This document shows positions 19,244 to 33,300 of a DNA stretch of 64,000 nt, in pieces. The stretch lies in the NCBI GenBank assembly GCA_008477525.1, contig SPDT01000002.1, positions 930,001 to 994,000 of the forward strand. Reading direction: 5' to 3'. A model generated the notes under the pieces. That model made no database searches, was not told the DNA's origin, and was given only the letters and a program-made list of their open reading frames with translations. The DNA is from Hypomyces perniciosus. Taxonomy: Eukaryota; Ascomycota; Sordariomycetes; Hypocreales; Hypocreaceae. Positions within the stretch are counted from its first letter, which is position 1; every line of letters begins with the position of its first letter. The translations under genes were made by a program, and so were the position numbers.

Positions 19244-22200
19244 ATTTGCCCCTAAATGGCTATTCTAAGACTATATATATTCCAATCCTCCTATTATATT
19301 AATTCCATTGTAAGCGGCTGCTGCGTTGCGGGTCCGGCTAGTCAGTTATCTTCCTCTTCTTAACCTAGGCAGGCAGGCCAGGCTTATCGGGGTTTTTTAT
19401 ATAATATTCTAAAAGGGCAGCGTTTTATCCTTTTAAATCTTTTGCGGGTTGCCAGCTTAGTGCGTGGTGTTTCTAGGCTATATAATAGTGTAGGCTATCC
19501 TCGTTATAGCAGTCGAGGATCTTATCGAATTCCCACTTTTCCACCACTTTATTCGTCTCGTTATCTCTTTCAAGGACTTATCCCCGCATATTCTTATTCT
19601 CTCGCTTATTAATAGCGTTTTATCCTAGCAGATATATCTATTAGCCTACTTTATCGACTGCCAGTAGTCTAAAGAGAGAGTTATAAAATACAGGGAAAAT
19701 GCAGATACAGTTAAGGAGTTTAAGTCAGTAAGCTCAGGGGTATATATCGAGGATTTTATATAAGCCTACCTATTTATTATCTCCTTTCTTTATTAGGCAG
19801 TTTATTTTAAGGTATTCAGTCTTTAACTATACCTTTTCACTAACTGCAAATCAGTATAAATCCTCCTTTAATATATTAGCCGCAGCCTTATATCAGGCAA
19901 TCGATTATACTATAAAGGCTTTCAGTTAGTTTAAGATTCGTTAGAAATACTTAACTATAGTGTTTACTTTATAGAAACTCCTCTTTCAAGCGATAGATAA
20001 GTTTAGCAGGCAGGGGTTTAAAGGCTTAACTCTTAGGCGCAGGTGAAAACTGTAATTTATAAAGAATAGCGAGGTTCCTATTATCTCGGATATTTAGTTA
20101 TTTTAAGCAAACTCCGCAAATAATAACCAGTCTACCTAATTATTTTAATAAAAATTTATAAACTGCCTAAAATACTGCTTTACCTTTACATTTAACTGTT
20201 TAGTCTAGCTATTAGTCTTTAAATAATAGGCTAAAGAATATTTAAAGTGAATTCTAAATTATTGGGATAACTGCTTCTAGAATTTAAATATAAACTAGGT
20301 ACTTTAGTCTAATATAATTGTTTCTGGGGCTTTATATAAAGTATAGACGCGTAAGATAAAGGCATTAGTAAATTCTTTAATATTAAATGTATGGGTAGTA
20401 ATAAAGTGGTGTATCTTTATTAAGCGGTATATTACTATAAGGATATTCTTATAGACTAAGCCTTGCTAGTTATAGTCAGGCAGTAGCGTAATATAATCTA
20501 TTAAGATATTACTTTAAGCTTAAAATAATACTAGTAATAGTTTTAAGAATCCTAAAGGAGCAGACTTACTTAACTTTATTTAAAAGTATAGGTTATAACC
20601 TTTAATAAAAGTGTTAATATTAGCTAATATTTATAGCTACTAGTATATGCAGTTAAAGAGGTCTAGCGTTTTCACTTATCTTAAATATCCCTTTAGCCCA
20701 GAAAAGTGTATTTAATATATAACTTATATCTTTACTTTATCTATTAGCGGGAGGAAAAGTTATTCCTGGTAATATATTCGGTTACTGCAGATTTAAAAGT
20801 CTTGCATTACTGCCTTTAAGTCACCTTAAATACTTTTAAGCTATTATTAAACGGCTAGGTCTTAGAGCGCCTATATTATAATACTTACTATATTTAATAT
20901 TTTATAGGCTTTATCGATTATTCCATCAATCAATATCTCTAAATCTAGGATTAAAATGCCAGTTATTACAGCAAATAGGTTTTTATTATCTATACCTCCT
21001 ATAATATCGGTATAGGCATAAAGGTTAAAGTGGCTTTCTAGGAGTAAGGTTCTTTTTCTTTCTTTTAATTAGCTATTATCCTAGTTTAACTTTACTGGGA
21101 TATCTTAAGATCTCCTGCTTAATATATTAAGCCTTACTGCTTTTAACCTAGGCTAATAAATAATCTGGAAATTATACTAAGATAAGAATTTAGACTAGTA
21201 GATTTATCTTTAATTTAATGCTTTAATAGTCGTAAAATATTTTAGGTTTTTATAGTCTATAATAATCTTAAATTTATTTTTTATACCTTAAAGTTTAAAG
21301 CGCTATTTTTTTAATAATTTAATAATAGCTAAAAGTTTTTTATTATAAATCTTATAATTGCATTTAATAGGTAAATACTTTAATAAAAAGTATACTACTA
21401 GTCGCAAAATATTATCTTTATTATATTAAAAGAGAATACTATTAAATGCCTAGTTTAAGGCATTTATTTCTAAAACTATTTTTTTATTATAGTTAAAAAA
21501 GGCGAGGATTAAGGTAATTATAAACTAGGTTTTAAGACAATTAAATACAGCAGTATAGAGTTCTGTCTAATTCTATAGTATATCTTTTCTTAAAAGGCTG
21601 TTTAAGGGTTTACAAATATTAAAGAAGTTTTTAATAAACTGCTAATAAAAATTCGCGAAGCTTAAAAAGCATTAAAGTTTACAGAAGTTTAAAGGTCTCT
21701 TTTAACTTATAATCGCAGCCACTTTCTCGGGGTTTATTTTAATACTATTACTTATAATAATTAGGCTAAAGTATTTTATTTTTATTGTTTTAAATTTATA
21801 TTTTTTATTATCGATTTAAAGACCTATATTAATTAATCTATCTATAACTTTTTATATATATTATTAATATTCCTTTTATATAGCTAAGTAGACTAAAATA
21901 TCATTAAAGTAGGCTATATAAATTTTATTAAGTAAATTATATAAAGTATAGTTAATATAATATTAAAAAGAGGCTAGGGCATTATAAAGACTAAAGGGTA
22001 TAATAAGGGTTTTAAATAGCTTAAACTAGGTTATAAAAGCTGTCTTTTATTTATATCCCTCTGCGATTCTAAGTTTATTAAAGGCGGCTATTATATCCAG
22101 CTTAGTATAAAATCTAATATTATATAGAGCATTTAATATCTCCTAAATTAACAGCAATAAATAGCAATTCTTTATAGTAATATTATTAAAGCTTTAATAG

Positions 22201-25200
22201 TTTTAATAAATGCAGACGCCTCCTCTAGGTTTTATAGCAAAGAGCAGGGGGGCAGTATATCTCGCTCTAGATTCCCTAATAAATCCTTTAGCTAGATTCT
22301 TATCTAGCTATTTTTTTATAACCTAAAGTTCACTCAATAATATTAGGCAGTTCTTTTAATATAGTAATTCCTTTTTTAATAGAAGCTTAATTTTATAATC
22401 CTATAATCTCTTAAGGGGAAGCTTATTTACTAGTTATAGGAAAAAGCCAATAACTTTATCTTATAGCCAGTTAAGAAGTTTCTTTCAAATATCACTTTCT
22501 ATTAGTTCTAGCTTTACTTCTATAAACTTATCGATATTAAACTCTAATATCCCCTAAAGGTACTCTCTGCTATAGCAATACGCAAAGAAATTATAGAAAG
22601 CTATAGGGAATAATACTTATACTGCTATAAAGCTGCCCTGTCCTTATAATATACTTATAAAGGTATCCTTATTAAGCTCTAGTAGTCGGTATACTTTATA
22701 TTCCTATTCCTATATATCTTCTGCCAGGTCTGCCCAGGTCAGTCTTATATATTAGGCAGATAGGTCTTTACAGAACTGGATAAACGATATCGCGGCGGAC
22801 ATTCAGATATCTGTTAGGTTAGGTTGCTTATATAGCGCTACCGCTGCAGGCTTATCGGGTATTAATATATTTAACTTAGGGAATTATACTGGGTTACATT
22901 GGCGTAGATGTCGACAGCTACTGGCTATAGGCGTTGTCAAGACTGGTGTTAAGGGCTTGTTTAGTATTATCTATACTCTAGTCTCTGGTCCCTCGCAGTT
23001 ATTAGGTCGATAAGTGCAGTAGTGATTTTGCCTTTCGACGTAGGCTTGGAACCTGACTTTCTTCTTAACCTTCTTTCTTATCCTCTTTGGTGTATTGTTT
23101 TGTTTCTCGCTGGTAGTGTAAAGTGCTGACTTTGGGGGTTCGCCTGGGATATCGATGTCGTGTAGAATAGTTATTAGGCTAGGAATTGTCGGTGCAGTGC
23201 AGGTCCAAGGGCAACAATTTATCAAACAATATTGCAAGTTAAAGGTAACTGTCAATATAGGCCAGTCAATATTGGGATTATATCGCTATAGCTACAGCAT
23301 TTTAAGGATAAAGGGGTTTTAATCTAAGAGATTAGTAACGAAAAATATATACAGCTTTCTATATTCCCCTATTCCTATATCTAAGATTATATAGTTAATA
23401 AGCTATACTGCTGCTTTACTATTAGTTAAAATAAGGCTCCTTAGTCTAAGCAATTGCATTATTGGGATTTAAGACTTTTAGAGAAAATGCTAGTCTATAA
23501 AGCCTTATATTAAACAGCTACTATTAATAAGGGTTAATATAGTTACTGGTAAATGTATGAGGAATAATATAGTATAAACAAATAGTAATTTACTATTTAT
23601 AGCATTTAAAATTAATAGTTTATTATTAATAATAATCTATTATATCTATAAAGGCATTAAGTTTATAGGCTATTCCGATATTCTATTATACTTCCTAACG
23701 CAATATTATCAAAAAGCTACTCTTTTCCCTGCCTTCCTATATCAAGAGTTATATCTTTATAGGCGAGTGTATCGCTAAAGGTAACTAATCCTTCGATAAA
23801 GCCGGTCTTATTAACGTGGCGTAGGAATAGGTTCCTATAGTATAATAGGTTATTTTTTTAGGTTAGGAAGTACTGGTACTGCAGGAACTAGGGAATAGGA
23901 ACTTATAGTGCCGGCATACCTTTTCCCTAGCTTAGGATATATACCCTGCCTCAAGGCGCTATAATGCTATTGCCTTAATATATTCTGCGTCCTGGGAAGC
24001 CGCTACTATATCCCTATAGGGTTTAAGGTTTTATAGTATTAGTTTTCTGCTTTTCTATACAGTTAATGACTATATATTAGCCGCTATAGTAGTAGTATAG
24101 GTTATAAAGTTATTAATATTCTTTATATTATAAGGCAAGGGATATAGCATTTAACTGTATGAGATCGCCTGCGTTTTTTTACTTAAAAGGTTTAATTTAT
24201 TTTAGGGCAAGGTTTATTAAAGGGTATAGTTACTGTTTGGCTTTTTAAACTTACAGTCGCTTTTAAGTTTAGTGTAATAGGTTTACTTTTTAAGGTTATT
24301 GTAAACTTTCTAACTAAAAGTTCTTTAAATAAACTAGTTGTTTTTACTTATAGGCTTATTACTTCTATTAGTAAAGGCGGCGGCTATCTCTTTAGATATT
24401 TTAAGGCAAAGGGTATTAACTTTCTAGGCATTGGTTTTACTAGCTTAAGCTGCTAGTTTATAGAACTTGGTGATAAAGTTCTGGAATGGCTTATTTACTA
24501 TATAGTAGGTATTAAACTTTTAGGCAGTAGATTGCAAAAGGTTAAAAGTTTTATACTATAAGTCTAAGAATTTAATAAAAGTCTTACTACTTCCTTATTT
24601 TTATATTATATAGTTATCCTTTTTTATTATAATATAGTTAAATACCTTTTATATTAAATTATAGGTATTATTATCTAGTTAGCTATTAATATAAAGGATA
24701 TATTTATAGGGGGTATTAAAGTATTTAGCATTAATTGTAATATTATACAGTATAGTAGAACGCCAGTTTATATACTTTTACTAATAGGTTTTTATATCTT
24801 TATCCTTAGCATTAAATTTATCTTTAAAGTTATTAATCTAATGCCTTAAAATATTATTACTTTTAGCTTTAATAAACTTATTAATTATATTACTTTAGCT
24901 TTAAACTTTATATTAAGCAAGCTTTAGGTTTTCAATAATAGCAGTATTTTTAGACTCCTTTTATTTTAAAGCTATATTAAAATTATACTTTTAGTTCTAG
25001 AAGTAGTTGAAGACGATATTAAAGAACTGCTTAAGTTCCAGTACTTAAAGCTATAGGGTTAGGTTGTAATTGTTATTATAAGCTTTCAAGATAGTATAGA
25101 TATAAAGCTAGTCGCGGAAGTGATTAGCGAGCCTTGCTTTCTAACTAAAGTCCCCTTTTATACCTTCTATTCTTACTTTAATATTCTTAGGTTAAATGTA

Positions 25201-25430
25201 AGCTAGGGAATCGGGTATAGGCTAAAAAGCTAGGCTAAAGTGTATTCTTTACTGTAGGGATATAGGCTTTTGGGCTTAAGGTCTCGCTATAGTTAGGGAT
25301 TAGTGAATTTCCTGTAAGACGTAGGGCTTTTTATAGTATTGCGATTAGGCTGTTAGCGACTTCGTTAATTCTTCTTAGGCAGGGTTAAGGGCTAGGGGTA
25401 ACAGCGCAGTTGTTATAGGAAGGCATAAAC
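19244..25430 (-). pseudogene. A-2 gag-pol, RIP-degraded
   Basis: Sense strand is minus. Approximate domains from 5' to 3': gag 25400-24100, protease region 24000-23300, RT 22400-21600, RNase H 21550-21150, H2C2 and integrase core 20700-20100, integrase C-terminal region 20000-19600, chromodomain-like tail 19530-19340 including a K-P-G-like proline-rich end. The RT active site reads Y-F-N-D: the second catalytic Asp codon survives (GAT, complement of 21900-21902) while the first has become Asn. Many stops remain, so it cannot encode an active protein. Confidence 0.87.
22971..23255 (-). pseudogene. A-2 pol open remnant upstream of RT
   Basis: 94 codons stay open in the sense frame, within a patch with little RIP. 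The translation includes HDIDIPGEPPKSALYTTSEK and a very basic run, TPKRIRKKVKKKVRF, followed by a Cys-containing end. It lies between the protease region and RT; colinear sequence is recognisable in A-3 at about 53900-54200. It is part of the polyprotein; the basic run could be a nucleic-acid-binding linker. Confidence 0.6.
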
Positions 25431-25592
25431 TATTATAGCATATGGAACAGCGGGTTAAGGTAATATCTTTATTGTGCCTTGAATAAGGCAAGAAGCTATA
25501 AGAATGTAGTTTAAAGGTATAGGACCAAGTTATCCCGTAAGGACGCACGTGATGCTGATAAGTCATTAAAGGGCAGGTTTGGTGCCGTGACA
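25431..25592 (-). repeat. A-2 5' LTR
   Basis: 162 bp, partner of 19059-19220, moderately RIP-mutated on its left side, ending GTGCCGTGACA. Confidence 0.95.
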
Positions 25593-25597
25593 TATAT

Positions 25598-26865
25598 AAT
25601 AACTGGTATTAAGCGCGGGAACTGCGCTTTTAATTGAACTATAAAGCAGAAATTAAATAATATAGAGACTAAAAGATACTGTGGATTATTTAATTATAAT
25701 GCTAGTAGTTAAAAGCAATTAATAGTTACCTTTATATACCTTAGCGGCTATAAAGTTATAGTTAGGGTTTTATATTAAAGGGGGAAAGAGGTAATTCTTT
25801 ATATTAAATAAGGTTTACTTGTATATCTTTATATTTTCATAATTTCTTAATTTAATAACTGCTTAAATAAGTAGCCGACTTTTTTTAAGTAACTTTAATA
25901 AGAAAAATGCAGGTATATTAAGTATATTAATTACCTTTAATAAAATATAGTCTTTTAAAGTATAGTGTAGTTAAATTTATTATATTTTCTTTATTAAAAA
26001 TAATCTATTACAGCTATTTTTAAATATTATTAATTAAATATTATTATTTAATATAGTTAATAATATCCTAAACTTTAATAAATTATTTATTATAAATAAA
26101 TAATAGGTTTATTATTTTTAAATAAAATTATTACTTTAAAGAAATACTTTTTTAAAAAAAGTTTAATTTAATTAATTTTATTATTATTATTTACTTTTGA
26201 ACCCTTTTATTTAAAATATAAAAAAAATAAAAGTAAAGTTTTATTTTTTTATTTAAAAGTATATAGCTTTTATATAGTTTAAGTTTAAAGTTTTTAATTT
26301 TTATAAATATAGTTTAAATATTTTATAAATTCTATTAAATTATAAGTTTTATTAACTTATTTAAATATATAACAAATAATAATTATTTATTTAACTATAA
26401 TATTTACATAAAATTTAATAAAATATTTCTTTTTATTATTATTATAAAATCTGTTATTAAATTTAAGCTTTTTATATATATTTTCCATTTATATTATTTA
26501 CTTTTTTATTTTTTTAAATATTTAAATTAATTAAAAAGTAATTGTTTTTTAATTTAAAGAATTAATAAAAACTTTATTATAAACGTTAATATAGGCTATA
26601 TAGTTAAAGCCTATATAGGTTTTTATTTAAATAATAAAAGAAATAATACTTTATTTTTTTAATTATTTAGCCTTTAAGTTATTAATATTATAAAGTCCAG
26701 CTTTTTTATTTATATAGCTATTTATTTTTATAAAAGTATAGTAGTTTATTTAATCCGCAATTATATATTATTGCCTTTAAAAGTATAGTTTTGAAAATTT
26801 ATTATTTTCTTATTATAGTAAAAGGTTTATTATTTTATAGCTAAATAATAATTAAACTATAAATA
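25598..26865. other. AT-rich DNA without recognisable gene
   Basis: The first 230 bp are less AT-rich, with a GCGCGGGAACTGCGC palindrome-like patch near 25615. The remainder is strongly TA-rich with no open frame or motif I can place. Likely an eroded repeat interrupted by A-2 and the D solo LTR. Confidence 0.55.
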
Positions 26866-27091
26866 TATAATAGGTATAGTTTAAATGGAAATTATATAGT
26901 TAAAGCACCTTTATATTATTTATTTATAGCTAAGAGAAGCAAGTTTTATATTAGCTATATATATACTATATAGTTATATATATAGGGTTATAGTTTAGGT
27001 GGTTTTTTAATTAAGACGGTAGTTTAGTATTAGTTATATTGCTGGATTTAGTATAATTGTAATTTTAAGAGATATAGCCTAGCTTATAATA
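26866..27091 (-). repeat. Solo LTR of family D, heavily RIP-mutated
   Basis: 226 bp, aligning end to end with the D LTRs (TATAATAGGTATAGTTTAAA against TGTAACGGGTGTAGCCTAAC). Nearly all differences are C-to-T or G-to-A. No convincing TSD (left aaata, right ataat). Confidence 0.88.
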
Positions 27092-28151
27092 ATAATTTTC
27101 TTTTATTATTTAAGAAGTTAAATTTATATTAATATTATAATTATTTTCAAATTTTTTTATATTATTAATTTAAATAATAGTATTATTTTATAACTGTTAG
27201 TAAATCCTTTTTTTTAGAAATGTTTTTATACTTAAATTAATAAAACTTTTAATATATTAAAATATTAGGTTTATATAATATATAATAAAGGTTTATAAAT
27301 AGACTATTTAAAGTTAAAATATTAAAAAAAAGGTATTTTTTAGTTATTATTATATTATTATATATTTATTATTATTGTAAAGGTTTATATATTATATACC
27401 TTCTTACGTTTATTTTAATTTAAATTTATAACTCCTTTTATTTTATATTATTTCTTTAAGTAAAATTAAATATTATAAAGCCTATATATTTTTTAAAGTT
27501 TATTTTATAATATCTTTTAAATATTTAATACTTTAATAAATATTTTAATAATACTTTATTTTATTTTTTTAATTTATTTAATTATATTTTTATTCCTATA
27601 ATTAACAATTAATATTGAAATTAAACTTTTATATTTTTAAAAATTAAAATACTTTTATTTATTTATATTATTTTTATTATAACTTTATATATTTATAAAT
27701 TTAATATTCAATGTAACTTTACTTAATTATTCATTAAATTAAATACTATTTTATAATAATTATATATTAAAGCCTATAAATTATAATTTTATTTTTATTT
27801 ATTTACTTTTAATTAAAAAAAAGTATAGTTTTTAAATATTTTAATTAAAAGAAAGTATTATAAATTTTAAGTGTTTTAAAAAAAACTTTTTTAAAAGTAA
27901 TTTTATAAAATTACAAAAAAGTAAAGTAAGATTTTCCTTTAAAACTTTATAGAATCTTTATTTTATAGAAGTTATAAAGGGCTTTTTTTCTAATATTTAT
28001 AATTATTCTATATTTAGGTATAATAGCTTTATTTAGGTAATAGGTTAATAGGAGTTAGGGGCCTAGACCTTATTTATTATATTTTACTAGATAAAGGAAA
28101 GTTTTAGTCTATTTTTAATCTAAATCTTATAAAGGGGGGCTATATAGGTTT
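27092..28151. other. AT-rich DNA without recognisable gene
   Basis: Mostly A and T. The last 150 bp gain some G (a GGGGGG run near 28135) and belong with the unclassified block that continues beyond the solo C LTR. Confidence 0.5.
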
Positions 28152-28156
28152 ACCTC

Positions 28157-28736
28157 TGTTAAAAAGGAGGGCTAAAAAGCAAGGATTTTAGTGTAACTGG
28201 GTAACCTTCCTATTCTGGCTAGACCTGGAATTAGGCCTAACGCTAAGACCAAGTTCTAGAGGAACTTTAGTGTAAGTCAGGAAATTTCTATTATCTTTAA
28301 CGATAACAATTAAGCTAGGACCAGCTACCCCGCTTACCCTAGATTTAATATAATGGCTATAATAGCTATTGTGAAAAATCCAACTAAAATGGTTTCCTGT
28401 TTATATAGCTGTAAGTCGATTTGGCTGATTTCCTATATAAATGAATTTTGCGGAAAATAGGAATATGGCCACAAACCCAATTCTGCCGCCGTATACCTAT
28501 TTTTAGGTTAAAGGACTATTATAGAAGATGAAGCATTGTTTTACAATCACTTTTATAAATAGCCGTATATATACTAGATATTCTATAGCTTTTCAGCTAT
28601 TAGATTAATTATAATTTAATTGTTTATCTATTATTAACTTAACTAGACTCTTAGTTGTTTCCTTATTGCTGTATTGTATGCAGCTTCCTAGAAGCTATAT
28701 ATAAATAAGGTTTAGTATAACCTTATTATTTTAACA
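28157..28736 (+). repeat. Solo LTR of family C with TSD acctc
   Basis: 580 bp, TGTTAAAAAGG to ATTTTAACA, flanked by acctc at 28152-28156 and again at 28737-28741. The immediate repeat of the TSD shows it is a true solo LTR and not the 5' LTR of C-2. Moderately RIP-mutated. Confidence 0.93.
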
Positions 28737-28741
28737 ACCTC

Positions 28742-30339
28742 TTTTACTAGCTTTTAGAAAGCCTTACTTCCTTAAAGTCTTAATAGGTATATAATTAATC
28801 TTTTGCCTTTTAGTGTTTTAAGGAAAAAGCTTTTTATTATATAGTATTTAGTAAAATGCTTTAGCTTTTTCAAAGAACTGCATTCATAATAGGGTTATAT
28901 ATTATAGCTAAAATAGTTATAATAGCTTTAAAAGTCTTTATAACTAAATGTTTTTGCCAGTAGCTTATATAAAATAGGTTAAAGGAGCTTTAATTTTAAG
29001 GGATTAATAGGTGCTTTTAAGCCTTATAGTTAATAGCTTTTTAAAGCGTTTGCCATTAAATACTTCTCTTTAAAGGTTGTTCTTTTTGCTTTTACCTAAT
29101 ATTTCATATATACTAAAATGCTTTAACTTTAAAAGGGGAGGTTATAGGCTATCCCTTTTTTTACTAGTTTATTTACTATTTTATTGCCTTATATATCTTT
29201 ACAGCCTAGTATTTAAAAAATAAATACTTTATAAAGGTATATTTTTTCTAGTATATATTAAAACTATATACACTCTTTTTATAATAAAGTTAAAGCTTTA
29301 TTTACTAAGCCTTTAACTATTAATATAGTATTAAAACAAATATATATTTTATTAACTTTAAAGTTATTCTTTATACATCTAGCTATTATTTTAATTACTT
29401 TATAGCTTTTATAACTTTTATATTATAGACCTTTATATTAGGAAATAATCTATACTTTTTATAGACTTCAACTTTATAATATACTGCTACTTTTTATTTT
29501 ATTTTCCTATTAAATTAAAAGCTATTTAAATAAACTATAATTATTAAAGTTAGTATTAGGTTTATTAATTTAAAGTACTTTATCTAGCTATTTCCTTCTT
29601 AAATATTTTAAACTTTAAGCTAGCTTTAATAAAATATAGTTTATAAATAAAAAAAAGTAAATTAAATAGATCTATTAATAAATTTAACTATCCTCTATAA
29701 ATATATTACAGGAAGCTAGATAATTAGTTTATTAATTTTATTAATTAGCGGATAAAAATAATTTAGGCCTATTAATTAGATAATGTTTTTTAGCTTTATG
29801 TAGGCAAGTACTATAAATATTAGTAAAATATTAAATTTGCTATAAAGTATTAAAATAAAGGTGATTTTTGAAAGTAAAAGGATAATATAGGCTGTAATTT
29901 TAAAGGCTTTATTTAGTTTTACTATAAGGTTATTAATACTTATATTTATTATCCTACGTAAATTAATTTTAGACTCTCTCTTTAAGTTAAGCTACTATAC
30001 CTTTATACTATATAAAGCAACTAGTAATCTATAGGCTTTAGCTGCTATAACTATTATATTAAAAGGGGAACTTTTTTAAGTTTTATTAAGACTTTTAAAG
30101 AAATTGGCTATTTTTAAAGTTTTACCTATTTAAATCTCTATATTTTTTTAAATATTGGTTTAAGGTTAAAGATAATTTTAAACTATTTCATATATTAACT
30201 AAAGTTAATTTATTTTCCTTTTAATATAATTAAATATTAAAAATTAAATTTATGCCTTTTATAAAAGTAAAGGAGTTTAGCTGTATTTAAAGTAAAAAAG
30301 ATTATATTTTCTGAACTTTAATAGACTGCTTAGTTTAAT
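28742..30339. other. Unclassified RIP-degraded repeat block
   Basis: TA-rich but with residual structure (regular AAAG and CTTT blocks), unlike the formless AT-rich stretches. It is interrupted on its left by the C solo LTR and continues to about 28000. It is not colinear with families A to E, and I cannot place any protein motif in it. It ends where C-2 homology begins, at about 30340. Confidence 0.5.
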
Positions 30340-33300
30340 TTAAATAAATTAATATTTAAATTCCCTATAAAAGATTTATCTTTAATAGACTAAAAGAATT
30401 AAAGGAATTATTAAATCTAGTAAAGCTATTAGGCAATTAACTAAAGGTTTTAATATTTGGTTTCTTATAGTAGATATATTAAAAGAGACTAGGAATTTAT
30501 CTTTTACGGTATATAAGGTTAATAAGGCCTCAGGCCCTTTTAATTCCTTTAATTAAAAGCTAGCTTTTAACTGTCATAAAAGGAAAGGAAATTAAAAGAA
30601 TTAAGGAAATTAGAAGAATTAGAAAAACTAGAAGTAAACTATAAAGGATACTGCTTTTGCTAATATATATTATCTAGCTATTAAGGAGTATAGCTTAAAA
30701 GAGCTATTAAAAGAGTCTTTACTAAATCTATTAGCAGTTTAGATAGTAATTAAGATTTTTTATATGCCTTAAACGCTAAAAAAGGAAAAAAGTCTTTTAA
30801 TCTTTCTAAGCCTTCTAAACCTTTTAAAAAACCTAAACCCTTTAGACTTTTTATTTAAAATAGTCTATTATATAATACTAGATCTATAGTTTATATAATT
30901 AATTCTAGGAAATAGTTTATAGACTATAGATTTAATAATAAGGACTTAAATATTATTTATATTAACAGGGGCTTTATTACTTTTAAAGGAATAAGTATAG
31001 CTACTTTTAATATCTTTAATAAAGATAATAACTATAAAAAAATAAAATTGCTAAATACCTTTTATTGCCTATAGCTAGATATAAACCTTATAAGTAGTTT
31101 AAGGTATTACTAAACTAGAGGATATATATAGTATAATACTCTTTTTATAAAAACTATAGAGTTAATAGGGCTACTAAATCCCTTAAAATATAGTTTTTTC
31201 CTTATAATTAAAGGATATACTATACTATATAGCTATATAAATAGCTATAAAGCTTATAGCTTTATATAGGTTTAAATTCCTGCTATTAGTAAGGAAAAGG
31301 CTTAAGAATATATCGCTATTTTAGAAGCAATAGCTTTAAAAAAATAATTAACTAAATCTAGTTTTAAGCTTATAAAGAAAAATAATCCTAAAGGAAAAGA
31401 TTTCTTTAAACTCCTTAAAACCTTAAGCTAAATAAAGGAAAAGGGGCTTTATATACCTTTATTGCCTAAAGAAATAAAGGGGAATAAGCCTATAAAGAAT
31501 ACCTTTATAAAGGAAAGGCTTTATATATTTAGGGAATCCTTTATTGCTAAAGATTTAGAAGTTATTAAGCTATCTAAACTAAAAAGAAAGACTATTACTA
31601 GTTTTAGCTATAAGCTATTAAAGCTAGCTTTTTTATAGTATAAAAGACTAGGTTATATTAGTTTAAGTTTATTAAAGAAGACTGCTAAAATAATTACTGG
31701 AATTTTTAACTTTAATTTTATTAAAGAGATTAAATTTTATTATTTAGTATATAATAAAGGAAAAGCTATTAAAAGGCTTAATTTAAAACTAATTTTTAAT
31801 TTATTAGCCTTTTTAGATTATTTAAAAGCTAATACTTTCTTTATAAAGCTACTGCCTTATAATAAGGCCCCTATTAGTCTTTTAATTATTAATAAAAAAT
31901 TAAGATATAGGTAGCTATTCCTTTTAAGAGATTACAATAGACTTACCCGTTTAGCTATTATATAAAGCTTTATAAATAGCTTAAAAATACAGTATAACCA
32001 GTATTTTAAGGAATTCTATTATAATAGTAGAAAGGAAATTAATTAAAAACTTTAAACCTGGTTCTTTTATTTAGGAATTATATATTTTTATAGTAGCCTT
32101 TATATTTATAAATAGAATGGTTTAATAGAATACTTTATTAAAGTTTTATTAAATAGGCTATATACTATTATTATAGCAGTTAATTTACTGCTATACCTCT
32201 AGAATTTTATTATTACTACTGTTCTTAAATTAGTTAAGTATATAGCTGTTATTAATAAGGACTCTACCTTTTATTAAGAATTATATAAAGATTTAGACTT
32301 TAATAAGGATTATAAACCTAATCTGCGAAAATATAGGATTATTAGCTTTTATTGTAAGGTATTTGTTCTATAAAAATAAAGGGCTAAAGGCTATAAATTA
32401 GCCTTTAAGACTAAAACTAGGAAACTATTAGCAGTTTTAGGTAATAATATTTATTTTATTTATATTCTAACTAGATATATAGTATTTAAATTGTTAACTA
32501 TAAAGCTATATAAAGATAAAATTCCTAAGCTTTAAATCCTAAAGCCTATTATAGGTTAGGATAATAAAGAATTAAAGGGAGAAATAAAGCTAGATTTTAT
32601 AAATTAAATAATTCCTAGCTTTTAAGATATTAATCCCTTACTCTTTAACCTTATTTTAAAGGGAGTACCTACTATAATTCCCTTTATTCCTATACTAGTT
32701 ATATAAGACTCTGCAGTTATAGAGGATTTTATAGATATAGATATATCCCATTTTCTCTATAATAGTGTTAGAAAGCTAGCCTTTTTAGCTGCTGCAGTAT
32801 AAGACCTATAAATGTTTAAGCAAGTATTTTATAGTCCTAATAAAACTAAGTGGCTAAAAGCGATTTATAGCAAATTTAACTAGCTAGTCGAATAATATAC
32901 CTTTACTTTTATTAAATGTAATAGTATTTTAAAGGCAGGAATCCTATTACTAGTCGATTAGTTTTAAAGACTAAAAAAGATTAAAATAATAAAATAGTAA
33001 AATTGAAAGTTAAGCTAGTTATTAAGGGTTTTTAATAATTAAAAGGAATAAATATTAATTAAATGTTTACTTTAATACCTATTCCTTCTACTTGGCGGCT
33101 CCTGTTAGCCCTAGCTATTATCTATAATTAGGAAATTAAATAAATTGATTTTATTAGTGTATTCCTTAATGGGATACTTAAGGAAACTATTTTCTTTAAC
33201 TTCCCTATAGGTTTTAAACACTATACCAGTCAAGCTTCGCCTAAGATTAAGTCTATTTTTAGAAAGCTGGGTTATAACCCTGATATAGATTAGGTTATTT

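Larger units (their letters stand above)
19059..25592 (-). mobile_element. Ty3/Gypsy family A, copy A-2 (best-preserved interior)
   Basis: Full length, 6534 bp, reverse orientation, with two 162-bp LTRs. RIP is lighter than in A-1, especially at 19220-19800 and about 22650-23250. Domain order on the minus strand is gag, protease region, RT, RNase H, integrase, chromodomain-like tail. Colinear with A-1 and A-3 throughout. Confidence 0.96.

Noticed and set aside
19051..19245. 64-codon frame, with a similar one at 25375-25593
   Set aside because: Both are translations of the family-A LTR and adjoining non-coding sequence; the same peptide recurs wherever the LTR does.
26861..27096. Target-site duplication of the D solo LTR
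   Set aside because: Flanks aaata and ataat do not match, and A/T differences are not RIP-type changes.
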